DNA of 10,937 bases from Gemmatimonadales bacterium (GTDB taxonomy: Bacteria > Gemmatimonadota > Gemmatimonadetes > Gemmatimonadales > GWC2-71-9): positions 1 to 10,937 of the forward strand of contig JAUVRV010000049.1 in assembly GCA_030597435.1 (NCBI GenBank), read 5' to 3'. The notes under the pieces were generated by a model that ran no database searches, was not told the DNA's origin, and saw only the letters and a list, made by a program, of their open reading frames with translations. The first letter of the stretch is position 1, and every line of letters starts with the position of its first letter. The position numbers were made by a program, and so were the translations under genes. Of this stretch, positions 1-7,168 are shown in pieces.

Positions 1-411
1 ACTGCGGTGAGACGCCTGGCTGCGGAGCTACTCGCAGCTCGCGACGCCATGGGTCCTGAGTCCTCTGCGCCCGAGATCGTAGCCGGAGCCAGCGCGCTGC
101 GCGCAGGTGCTGCACCGGCAGACCTCGCATACCTGCGCGCGCTCCGCGGGAATCAAACGCTCACAGTCGCGACGGCGGTGCTGGCCGACCTGGTGGCGGT
201 GGGTGTTCCGGTGGACACTGCGGTGGCCGCGGTCATCGCTCTGGCAGAAGACACCGGGGACGTCGAGTACCTCGCTTTCAGAAGAAACGTGGAACGAGAC
301 ATCGCGCTAGGTGCATCACCCGTAACCGCCCTCGGCGTTCGACTAGACGCCGCCGCGGAAATGGCCGGGGGGCCACTCCCGCAGCGTCCCCAACGTCCGC
401 GGAAACCGTAG
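1..411 (+). CDS. Conserved hypothetical protein, 3' part (5' end outside window)
   Basis: The frame is open from the first base and ends at TAG 409-411, so the window holds only the C-terminal part (about 136 residues) and the true start lies upstream. The visible part is rich in Ala, Leu, Val and Arg and predicted helical. It contains a segment around VERDIALGASP near the end and a proline-rich tail. I know no enzymatic motif in it. It resembles conserved hypothetical proteins found in Gemmatimonadota, which I recall as a family but cannot name more precisely. The next gene starts 14 nt after its stop on the same strand, so the two are probably co-transcribed. Whether the protein is exported cannot be judged without the N-terminus. 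Confidence 0.7.
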   Translation, partial: TAVRRLAAELLAARDAMGPESSAPEIVAGASALRAGAAPADLAYLRALRGNQTLTVATAVLADLVAVGVPVDTAVAAVIALAEDTGDVEYLAFRRNVERDIALGASPVTALGVRLDAAAEMAGGPLPQRPQRPRKP

Positions 412-425
412 GTGCCGGGCCGTAG

Positions 426-1559
426 GTGACCCACCGCTGCTGGGACGCCACGGCGGTGGCCAAGATCCTGTTCCTCGCGGCAGCCCCCACTCTCTCCGCG
501 CAGAGCACAGGGTCGGTGGATGTCGGTGCGTCCTGGGTAGACTACGAAGGCTTCCTCGCTTCGGGGGCGATGTTCGTCACCCCCACACTGCAGTACGACG
601 CCCCCAGTGTTTCACTGGGAGCGGCCGGCAGCTACGTCGTATTTGAGAGCGGTAACCGCATCTTGCAGGGCCTGGCCGCGGGTGCGTGGCGCACGCGGCT
701 GCACGGCCGCTTTCGCGCTGAGTTCTCGGGGTCCGCTGGGATCAACGTGTATGAGGACTACCCCGGCTACGGCCACCTGCTCGGACGGGCGCGGCTGCAT
801 CTCTCGGGTTTCCCCAGTGGTGGATGGCTTGGGGGTGCCATCGGACAGTCATACTTGGGTTCCGGATCTGCTACTCCCGTTGAGATCGAACTTGGTGGCT
901 GGACCGTGTACCATGGCATCGCTGCCAACCTACTGGCAAAACAAACGTGGATAGCGGACACGGCATACCTCGACGTCGTGGGTACCGGCCAGTGGCGCGA
1001 CGACCACGTCGAGGTAGACGGATCGCTGGGTTTTCGCTCCTGGAGTAACGGTGGTGGCGCGGGGGTCTATGGCGAGCTGCACATCCAGGTACCAATCTGG
1101 CAGCAGATCGCGGCGATGGTTGCCGGAGGGCGGTATCCGTCCGATCCGGTACGAGGGGTCATTGCGGCAAACTACGTGAGCGTCGGCATACGGATCACCG
1201 CGTTCTCCTCCCCTACTCCGGCACCCGCAAGCGAACTGCTGCGAGCGTTTGAGCGCCCCGAGCCCGTCCGTGTTGGGGAGGCTCGAATAACGATCGAGTC
1301 GGCGACCGGGGGCACCAGCACACTCAGCGTCGCAGCGCCCGGAGCCGAGTTTGTCGAACTGAGCGGGGACTTCACCGACTGGGAACCGGTTCCCCTGACA
1401 CGTTCGGAAGGGGAAGGATGGGAGCTGACGATCCGCATTGCCCCCGGCGTCTACCGCGTGAATGTGCGAGTGAACGGTGGACCGTGGATCGCACCCAAGG
1501 GTGTTCGGACTGAAGAAGACGAGTTCGGCGGTCGCGTCGGGGTGCTGGTGATTCCCTGA
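426..1559 (+). CDS. Exported beta-rich protein with C-terminal glycogen-binding (CBM48/AMPK-like) domain
   Basis: This 377-aa protein starts at GTG 426, directly after an in-frame TAG at 423, so it cannot start further upstream in this frame. Residues 1-27 form a plausible signal peptide with a hydrophobic core (ILFLAAAPTLSAQS) and likely cleavage after SAQ. A second GTG at about residue 11 is a possible alternative start. Residues 28-270 have alternating polar and apolar stretches rich in Gly, Tyr and Trp, as in outer-membrane beta barrels. Residues 286-377 match the E-set glycogen-binding fold: GDFTDWEPVPL at about 314-324, then GVYRVNVRVNGGPW and EDEFGGRVGVLVIP. In AMPK-beta and CBM48 proteins this module binds alpha-glucan or packs against other domains; here it would lie outside the cytoplasm. 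The combination with a barrel-like N-terminus is known to me from Gemmatimonadota, but its ligand is not. The domain call is strong; the barrel call is inferred. Confidence 0.85.
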   Translation: MTHRCWDATAVAKILFLAAAPTLSAQSTGSVDVGASWVDYEGFLASGAMFVTPTLQYDAPSVSLGAAGSYVVFESGNRILQGLAAGAWRTRLHGRFRAEFSGSAGINVYEDYPGYGHLLGRARLHLSGFPSGGWLGGAIGQSYLGSGSATPVEIELGGWTVYHGIAANLLAKQTWIADTAYLDVVGTGQWRDDHVEVDGSLGFRSWSNGGGAGVYGELHIQVPIWQQIAAMVAGGRYPSDPVRGVIAANYVSVGIRITAFSSPTPAPASELLRAFERPEPVRVGEARITIESATGGTSTLSVAAPGAEFVELSGDFTDWEPVPLTRSEGEGWELTIRIAPGVYRVNVRVNGGPWIAPKGVRTEEDEFGGRVGVLVIP

Positions 1560-1612
1560 GTCATGAGCAGTGCTCGCTTCAGCGAGAGTCGGTTGGCTGA
1601 GCCGCGGCCGCC

Positions 1613-1684
1613 CTACCCCTTCGGCCTCATCAGCTCCACATACGGCGGGAAGTCCCACACCGGCTCGAAGTCCAGGTCGGCGTG
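1613..1684 (-). pseudogene. 3' remnant of a gene resembling kinase/TPR sensor proteins
   Basis: Read on the minus strand and ending at TAG 1613-1615, this short frame encodes ADLDFEPVWDFPPYVELM followed by RPKG. That closely resembles the C-terminal tail of TPR-rich sensor proteins of this group, where a Phe-Pro/Asp-Pro segment and Arg-Pro-Lys end the last repeat. Nearly every codon from 1613 to 1684 ends in G or C, a strong coding signature. The signature fades upstream of about 1685-1695, where the frame continues without a recognisable start. I read it as the surviving 3' end of a lost gene. The family call rests on a short tail and is tentative. Confidence 0.45.
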
Positions 1685-1819
1685 TTGTCCTGGCCCGTAC
1701 GCCCTGCCCGGTGCAACTGGAGCGACATCGGCGTGCCGCCGCAGTTGTACGCCCAGGCGTCGCTGGGCCTGCAGGTGGGACCGCTGTTCTCCCGCGAGGA
1801 GATCGTGAGACTCAGGTAG
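1682..1819 (+). pseudogene. 3' remnant of an unidentified gene
   Basis: The plus-strand frame ending at TAG 1817-1819 encodes CNWSDIGVPPQLYAQASL, then a tail ending GPLFSREEIVRLR. From about 1712 to the stop almost all codons end in G or C, which is typical of a real gene here and better than the two other frames. No good start or ribosome site precedes it; upstream the signal disappears at about 1682-1690, exactly where the opposite-strand remnant begins. It is best explained as the last 35-45 codons of a truncated gene. I do not recognise the family. Confidence 0.4.
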
Positions 1820-1843
1820 CGTCGGGGATGGCCGCCGCCATGG

Positions 1844-2953
1844 CTACGGCACTCGGCGACCGAGCCAGCGCGTCAACCACCAGGCCGCGATCCCTTGGAT
1901 GGCCAACCCACCGGCAGCGACAGCGACAGTCGTCATTGCCAAATACGGGAGGACATAGGGAACGAAGAAGAGTCCTTGCCACACCACTAACACCAGCACA
2001 CACCATCCTAGCCAAAACAAGAACACGGGAACGCGCGACAGACGAGAGCCCCGTGCACGACGTAGTTGCACGATGACAGCGAACAGCCCGAGCGCGCCCA
2101 TCACCAACGCCCCCCATCTGTACAGCCCGAAGAAAAAGATCGATCGCATCAAGGAGGGCTGGTCACCCCACAGGTCCGCAGTCCCAAACAAGAGCCTCGC
2201 GGTTTCGGACGATACCGCGAAATCGAGAGGAGCAACGTCGGATACGCATGATGTATCCGGGACTGTGGTGGGGTCGCTCAAGAACTGGCGATAGATGCTG
2301 CGCGCGCAGTCGCCTTCATTCAGGACTACGTGCCCACCGTCCGGGATCACGACGAAGTGCTGCTCTGGCGCGGTATACCATTCGCGCAATGCATCCAAGC
2401 GCTCGAGCGGCATGGTGGGATCGAGGCTGCCGTGCATCATGAGCATAGGACTTCCGTACGCGGGAAACTCACCCACATCTTCCGGCCGGGGATAGACAGG
2501 CCATGATGTGGCGGTGGCCGCAAAGGCGGCGCTCACTTCAGTGCTCGCCACATACCCGTCGAGTGCCGCGTTCAACTCATCCGCCGTCGGCGCCATGGGC
2601 GACCACAGCTCCGACATGGAAACGTGTCTCTGCAGCACCGGAGAGTGAGACTGCGGCTCCCCGACGCCGTTGAACACGTTGCGGAACAGATGGAGCACCG
2701 CCATCTGATCGTGCCACGCACAGCGATCCATGCGATGCACGAACACAGCGAGTACCGCCGGAGGGATCTCATTCAGCATCAGGCTCACACCCAATACGAG
2801 TCTCGTCATTGACGGCTGCAGTGTGAGTGGGTAACAGTGGCCCTCGCGTTGTCGCGCCAGCAACCGCTCGGCACGACCTACCGGATCAGCACCGAGATGT
2901 TCGGCGCACACCGCATCGTCGGCACAGCGGTGGAGTATCGATCGGCCCAACAA
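1844..2953 (-). pseudogene. Alpha/beta hydrolase (TAP-like C-terminal part) with C-terminal membrane helices, N-terminus missing
   Basis: The open frame gives 369 residues from a TTG at 2951-2953. It stays open back to a TAG at 3080-3082, but I found no ATG or GTG and no Shine-Dalgarno. Residues 5-225 match the second half of TAP-type alpha/beta hydrolases: a Cys-rich cap start (HRCADDAVC), then SPMLMMHGSLDPTMPLERL with the acid Asp178, and IPDGGHVVL with the catalytic His208. The first half, with the oxyanion loop and the GxSxG nucleophile, is absent from this frame, and none of the other frames upstream supplies it. Residues about 271-296, 309-334 and 336-360 are membrane helices, suggesting an originally membrane-anchored exported hydrolase. 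It can hardly be an active esterase or peptidase as it stands. The homology begins around 2941, which suggests a truncation breakpoint there; a short regulatory or scaffold protein is the less likely alternative. Confidence 0.7.
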
Positions 2954-3049
2954 TCTGCCCGGCTGCGGTGGAGCGATTTGAGGTGGCCGAGGTGGGAGGA
3001 CGGTCGGTAAATCGCGAGTACCTCCCGCTTTCCCACGATTCCATGGATT

Positions 3050-3073
3050 GTCAATTGACCGCCAATTGACCGC
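3050..3073. repeat. 11-bp tandem direct repeat with embedded palindrome upstream of the first kinase
   Basis: The sequence CAATTGACCGC occurs twice back to back, at 3052-3062 and 3063-3073. The first copy overlaps the perfect 10-bp palindrome GTCAATTGAC at 3050-3059. Copies spaced by 11 bp lie on the same face of the helix, as operator half-sites often do. Each copy also contains TTGACC, a -35-like hexamer, but no good -10 box lies at the proper distance. The regulatory role is inferred. Confidence 0.35.
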
Positions 3074-3198
3074 GCCCCACTAGATTGGGACATCGTATTG
3101 CAGCCAGTAGCCTCTTCGCGCGGCCGTGTCACGAAAGTCATGCCGCAAAGGGGGTTGAGACTTGTTCGCAAGACCTACGCCTTGACCCTAGCGGCTCC

Positions 3199-3226
3199 GG
3201 AAACCCGCGCTCATAATAGAGGTCTC
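3199..3226 (+). promoter_or_regulatory. Possible promoter of the first kinase
   Basis: CATAAT at 3212-3217 matches the -10 consensus at five of six positions and would place a transcript start near 3224, about 11 nt before the Shine-Dalgarno. No good -35 lies 16-18 bp upstream; TTGACC at 3182-3187 is 24 bp away, which is too far. GGAAAC at 3199-3204, followed 16 bp later by GGTCTC, could instead be an ECF-sigma type pair. Both readings are weak. The rest of the 304-base stretch 2954-3257 holds only the tandem repeat described separately. Confidence 0.25.
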
Positions 3227-3234
3227 TTTCGGCC

Positions 3235-3240
3235 AGGAGG
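3235..3240 (+). promoter_or_regulatory. Strong Shine-Dalgarno AGGAGG of the first kinase, oddly placed
   Basis: A perfect AGGAGG lies 17 nt before the first canonical start (TTG 3258) but only 5 nt before GTC 3246. In frame, GTC AGT AAC GAT TTG would read V-S-N-D-L, much like the usual M-S-x-x-L beginning of such kinases. It therefore bears on which start is used. Confidence 0.6.
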
Positions 3241-3257
3241 GCGCCGTCAGTAACGAT

Positions 3258-6200
3258 TTGCCCAGTCGTCTCGAGTCGGCTTTCGAAGGTCGCTACACGA
3301 TCGAGCGCGAGCTCGGGCGTGGGGGGATGGGTGTTGTCTATCTCGCCAAGGATCTCCGTCTAAATCGTCGAGTCGCCATCAAAGTCATAAGGCCGGACCT
3401 GACGCAAGCAGTCGGCGTCGAGCGGTTCTTGCGCGAAGTGCGCATCGAAGCAGCGCTCGATCATCCCAACATAGTGGCGCTGCACGACTCCGGCGAAGCC
3501 GACGGCTTGCCGTACTACGTGATGCCGTACGTGAAAGGTGAATCGCTGAGACAGCGCATCGAGCGAGAGGAACGACTGTCGCTCGATGAGGTCGTTCGCA
3601 TTACGAAAGCTGTAATCGCGGGTCTGTCCCACGCGCACGAACACGGAGTCATCCACAGAGACGTCAAGCCCGAGAACATCCTGCTCACCGAAGACAGGGT
3701 GCTGCTTGCCGATTTCGGAATTGCCAAGGCCGCCGCAGAGGTGGGTGGTGAGACCTTGAGCACGTACGGCCTGGTGCTCGGTACGCCGGAGTATATGAGT
3801 CCCGAGCAGGCGATGGACGAGAAGGTCGACCACCGCACCGACATCTACGCACTCGGATGCGTCGTGTTCGAGATGTTGGCGGGCGATCCACCCTTCACCG
3901 GGCGCACCCGCTCGGCGATCATATCGAAACACATCAGAGAGCAGGTACCGTCATTGGACGTGGTTCGGGCCGACATCCCGCAGGGGATGGCGGCAGCCAC
4001 GGAACAAGCACTCAAGAAGGTCCCCGCGGATCGTTTTACCAACGCCGAGGAATTCGCGTCTGCACTGGAGAGAGGCCGGCACACCCCGCCCGTCAGGCCC
4101 TCAAACATCTGGCAATCACTGGTGCAGTTTGCCCGTAGACATCCAGCTTGGGCCACTGCACTCATCATCGTGGCGATAGCGGCCGGGTCGCTCGTGCAGT
4201 CGCTCTTTGTTGCAGGTGAGGGACCCCGCTTCGAGGGACGACCCGAGTCGGTAATCGTCTTGCCGTACCGCACGGCAACCTCGACCGAACAAGAGCAAGC
4301 GCTGGCGGTGGAACTCGCGGCGCTCATCACGCGGGAGCTGAACGGCTGGGAGTCGATCAGGGCGGTATCCCGCGTCTCTCTAGCCGGTCCCATGTTCGAT
4401 CTCGGAATATCGGGTGCGACGCTGGAGTTCATCGAGGACGGAATCGACTTGGCACGGGACGCACGGGTGGACGCGATGGTCGCGGTGACCGTGACCCTGC
4501 ACGGTGACACCGCGGATGTTGACGCCCCCCTGTACGATGCCGGTACGAAGAAGGTAGTCGGCCGACCGTTCCGGTCGCAGGGTGACATCGCGAATCCTAT
4601 GAGGCTGGTAGGACCGATCGTTCAGGGAATCCTCGGCCTGGGGGACGTCCCACTCGACCCGGGAGATCTGCGTCGCCGAACGGATAATCCCGATGCGCTA
4701 CAACAAGAGATCGCGGGGTTGCGGTTCCTGGAACGTTGGAGACTTGCGGAGGCAGAAGCGAGCTTCCGCCGCGCGATTGAATTCGACTCGACGTTCGCTC
4801 TGGCATTACATCACCTGGCACAGACCCTCTACTGGCAAGCCGCACAGCGTAGCAAGAGCTATAGAGAGGTGGCACCCGAAATCGCTCAGTTCACTGCGAC
4901 CGCAGTGCGGCACTCGAGCGGACTCACGACGAGAGACAGCGTGCACATAAGGGCATTTCATTCCTTTCAGCAGGGTGACTATGCGGAGGCACGCAGTCTC
5001 TACAACAGGATCCTGAGTCTCGATCCCACGGACCTGTATGCTTGGCTGATGCTCGGCACCGTTGAGTACCGTGATCCATGGTTAATGGAAGTCAGCAATG
5101 ACTCGTTCCTGCCGAGAGGCAATTTGAATGTTGCGACGGCGGCGTTCTCTGAGGCGTTACGCCTGCACCCGACGTTCGATCTCGGCTACGGGCACCTTTT
5201 CGATATCGGTCGGTTGGTCCAACGGGCCGTTGACCTCAGTGCGTGTCCAGGGTTCGAGACGCCCAGGGATGAGTTGATCACACATTGGGAGACGATGAAT
5301 CCGCAAGATGAGATCGCGTTCTGCCCGGTGGTGCTGGACACGATCACGTGGATTCGCCACGGGACTCTCGACACTGTGCGGCTGTCGGATGCGGCCGAGG
5401 GTGCCGACCGGTTGATCCTGCGATTTCTGTCTCTGCTCCGGCGCTGGGTGGCGTATGCCCCCGATGAAGCAAAACCGCACGCGGAACTGTCGGCGGCCTT
5501 GCTGCGACAACGGACACGGTTGGCCGTGACATCGCCGGAAATCATCGATAGCCTGACTGGCGAGGCACTCGAATACGCGTCGCGGGCTCTCACCCTCGAG
5601 AGCGACACGGTGCCGGGCGACCTGATCCGATTGGGCAATCTGCAATTGGCAGCAGGTAAGAGCGACAGTGCGCTGACGCTGACCGAGGCGGCTCTCGCAC
5701 TGTATGGTGATGATCCTCCCTCGGGCTCGCGAGCGGCCGCCAATGTCTTCTTGGCTCTCGGGCGGCCCCTGCGAGCGTTGGAAATACTATCGGTCCCGGG
5801 CGCACTTTGGTTCATTCGGGACAGCCTGGCCGACTCATTGATTTCTTATGGTGGTGCCGAGGGTGTGCTCGATCGCTTGGCGGTGCTTGGCGCTGTGGGG
5901 GCGAGCGGGGACCGAGTACAAACAGAGTTGGACGAGATGATGATGCGCTGGTCGGGACCCGAGTACACAGCGCGACAGGTCATGCTGCTTCGGCAGCACG
6001 CAGCCCTGCGCGTGGTGAGTGGGTCGGTGTTCGACCCGGCTGCATTCGTGTCGTGGTCCGAAGGCCTCGAACCTGACAGCCCGTTGTGGCAGGCCTTTAC
6101 GAGCGCCGAATCCGATCCCGTGTCGGCCCGCAGTTTCTTGGAGACTGCTCTGACCGTCGATGAGGTGGGGCTCAGTCTGGCAAAGGAGTCTTTTCTTCAA

Positions 6201-6476
6201 GGGGTGATCGCACAGCGAATCAACGAGCATGGCATGGCGATCGAGTTGTTCAGCAAGATCGACAGCCTGCCTCTCAGCCTGAACGGCCCCGATATCGGGT
6301 GGGCGTTGCGTGGCCATTCGTTTCTGCTGCGTGCCGCATCGTACGAGGCGTTGGGAGCTGCGAATAATGCGCTGGAGTACTACCGGCGAATGGTGAACAC
6401 TTGGACAAGCGCGGATTCACTCGTCGAGCCGCTAGTAGAACGCGCTCGGCGTGACATAGAGCGGTTGAGAGAGTAG
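3258..6476 (+). CDS. Transmembrane Hanks-type Ser/Thr protein kinase with long TPR-rich C-terminal region
   Basis: This 1072-aa protein starts at TTG 3258 (or a few codons earlier, see the ribosome site). Residues 13-270 are a complete kinase domain: glycine loop GRGGMGVVYLA, Lys42 in VAIK, Glu60, catalytic loop VIHRDVKPEN (Asp135), DFG 152-154 and YMSPEQA at 179-185. All catalytic residues are present, so it should phosphorylate Ser/Thr. A membrane helix spans about 297-317. Next, 331-470 is a degenerate TolB/FlgO-like domain (SVIVLPYRTATSTEQ where relatives have an LPF...FSDG motif). From about 480 to the end are helical repeats of TPR type (for example RLAEAEASFRRAIEFDSTFA). The kinase faces the cytoplasm and the repeats probably the periplasm, as a sensor or protein-binding platform. 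A Cys-rich small gene follows 61 nt downstream on the same strand. The signal and substrates are unknown. Confidence 0.93.
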   Translation: MPSRLESAFEGRYTIERELGRGGMGVVYLAKDLRLNRRVAIKVIRPDLTQAVGVERFLREVRIEAALDHPNIVALHDSGEADGLPYYVMPYVKGESLRQRIEREERLSLDEVVRITKAVIAGLSHAHEHGVIHRDVKPENILLTEDRVLLADFGIAKAAAEVGGETLSTYGLVLGTPEYMSPEQAMDEKVDHRTDIYALGCVVFEMLAGDPPFTGRTRSAIISKHIREQVPSLDVVRADIPQGMAAATEQALKKVPADRFTNAEEFASALERGRHTPPVRPSNIWQSLVQFARRHPAWATALIIVAIAAGSLVQSLFVAGEGPRFEGRPESVIVLPYRTATSTEQEQALAVELAALITRELNGWESIRAVSRVSLAGPMFDLGISGATLEFIEDGIDLARDARVDAMVAVTVTLHGDTADVDAPLYDAGTKKVVGRPFRSQGDIANPMRLVGPIVQGILGLGDVPLDPGDLRRRTDNPDALQQEIAGLRFLERWRLAEAEASFRRAIEFDSTFALALHHLAQTLYWQAAQRSKSYREVAPEIAQFTATAVRHSSGLTTRDSVHIRAFHSFQQGDYAEARSLYNRILSLDPTDLYAWLMLGTVEYRDPWLMEVSNDSFLPRGNLNVATAAFSEALRLHPTFDLGYGHLFDIGRLVQRAVDLSACPGFETPRDELITHWETMNPQDEIAFCPVVLDTITWIRHGTLDTVRLSDAAEGADRLILRFLSLLRRWVAYAPDEAKPHAELSAALLRQRTRLAVTSPEIIDSLTGEALEYASRALTLESDTVPGDLIRLGNLQLAAGKSDSALTLTEAALALYGDDPPSGSRAAANVFLALGRPLRALEILSVPGALWFIRDSLADSLISYGGAEGVLDRLAVLGAVGASGDRVQTELDEMMMRWSGPEYTARQVMLLRQHAALRVVSGSVFDPAAFVSWSEGLEPDSPLWQAFTSAESDPVSARSFLETALTVDEVGLSLAKESFLQGVIAQRINEHGMAIELFSKIDSLPLSLNGPDIGWALRGHSFLLRAASYEALGAANNALEYYRRMVNTWTSADSLVEPLVERARRDIERLRE

Positions 6477-6537
6477 CCGTAGCTCAGGATTAGGTACAAA
6501 GCCACCTCAGTATGTCCTCTAGCGAAAGGATGTCACA

Positions 6538-6834
6538 ATGCCATGCGAGTACTGCGGAGACCACTGGGAGTGCAGTGATGACCCGGATGACCTCTGTAAG
6601 CCCGGGAGATGGTTGTTCACCGGGGTGATCAGCGAGGGCGTCTATACTCGCCAAGCTTCCGACGGGAAGTGCGCGGTGAAGATCGAGCCCCTGAGACGCC
6701 GCTGGTTGCAGGAGGTCGTCATCGGTCCTGATACGTGGGCGAGGATAGAACGGGCCGCAAGGCTGCTGGCGGAGAGAGATTGGGATTTCGAATCCATTGG
6801 GCCCGACGACCTGAAGCCAGAGCCCCAAGGATAG
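6538..6834 (+). CDS. Small Cys-rich protein, possible zinc-binding N-terminus, function unknown
   Basis: This 98-aa protein starts at ATG 6538 behind the purine-rich ribosome site AAAGGA at 6525-6530, 7 nt away. The N-terminus has a CxxC pair (Cys3, Cys6) followed by Cys12 and Cys20 and several acidic residues, so four cysteines could hold one metal ion; His9 is nearby. There is no signal peptide or membrane segment, and a single later cysteine lies in GKCAVKIEPL. The C-terminal half (DTWARIERAARLLAERDW) is an amphipathic helix with an acidic end. Codon choice looks coding. It sits 61 nt after the first kinase on the same strand and could be co-transcribed, perhaps as a cytoplasmic partner or target, but that is inference. 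I do not recognise the family. Confidence 0.65.
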   Translation: MPCEYCGDHWECSDDPDDLCKPGRWLFTGVISEGVYTRQASDGKCAVKIEPLRRRWLQEVVIGPDTWARIERAARLLAERDWDFESIGPDDLKPEPQG

Positions 6835-6854
6835 ACTCTCGACTGCCGTCGGTT

Positions 6855-6883
6855 CGGAGGCGCGTCGTGATCTCGTGCCTCCG
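6855..6883 (+). terminator. Terminator-like hairpin after the Cys-rich gene
   Basis: CGGAGGC at 6855-6861 pairs with GCCTCCG at 6877-6883, extended by about three more pairs including one G-U, around a 9-nt loop. It starts 20 nt after the stop of the 98-aa gene. No T-run follows, so it would be an atypical, U-less terminator or just an mRNA structure. Confidence 0.3.
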
Positions 6884-6933
6884 CTCCGGCGGTTGAGCGT
6901 CCCAGCAGCGCCGTCCTTGAATTGGAGGCTAGC

Positions 6934-7101
6934 GTGTTTTCCGTGCTGCCTCTCAAAGAGAAGCGGAACCCGCATGCCATCGACGAGGAGTGGCCCGGCT
7001 ACTTCGTGTACTTCATGCACCAGCTCGGGAAGTCGACGGCCAAGGCGCACAAGGACGCGATGAATCGGCCCGCTGTCGCATACGTCGGCGTGCCCCGATA
7101 G
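6934..7101 (+). CDS. Small ORF of 55 aa, unrecognised
   Basis: A GTG at 6934-6936, preceded 5 nt upstream by GGAGG at 6924-6928, opens a 55-codon frame ending at TAG 7099-7101. From about 6950 onward nearly all codons end in G or C, much stronger than in the other frames, which argues for real coding sequence. The product is soluble and basic, with an aromatic stretch EEWPGYFVYFMHQ followed by a Lys-rich segment (GKSTAKAHKD). There is no signal peptide or Cys motif. I do not recognise it. The good ribosome site favours a genuine small gene; a 3' remnant of a larger gene that has gained a start is the alternative, since the frame stays open back to TGA at 6868. Confidence 0.45.
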   Translation: MFSVLPLKEKRNPHAIDEEWPGYFVYFMHQLGKSTAKAHKDAMNRPAVAYVGVPR

Positions 7102-7125
7102 GCGCCACGAACACCTCATCTCCTT

Positions 7126-7157
7126 CACGGGCGTCCGCGGATTCCGGGGCGCCCGTG
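7126..7157. terminator. Hairpin between convergent genes, possible bidirectional terminator
   Basis: CACGGGCG at 7126-7133 and CGCCCGTG at 7150-7157 form a perfect 8-bp GC-rich stem around a 16-nt loop. It lies in the 67-nt gap between the plus-strand 55-aa ORF and the 3' end of the minus-strand membrane gene, where a shared terminator is expected. No T-run is present on either side. Confidence 0.4.
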
Positions 7158-7168
7158 CTCTACGTCTG

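Noticed and set aside
930..1658. Minus-strand frame of 242 codons opposite the glycogen-binding protein
   Set aside because: Shadow of a gene with a clear signal peptide and domain; its 5' end also overlaps the real minus-strand remnant in another frame.
1828..1841. Short inverted repeat ATGGC/GCCAT beside the hydrolase stop
   Set aside because: Only five base pairs and no T-run; too weak to call a terminator.
1570..2076. Plus-strand frame of 168 codons across the scar and the hydrolase 3' end
   Set aside because: Arg/Pro/Thr-rich without motifs, lies opposite the hydrolase membrane helices; the other plus frame ending at 1819 has the stronger coding signature.
6490..7128. Minus-strand frame of 212 codons opposite the Cys-rich and 55-aa ORFs
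   Set aside because: No recognisable motifs; both plus-strand ORFs have ribosome sites and better codon bias.
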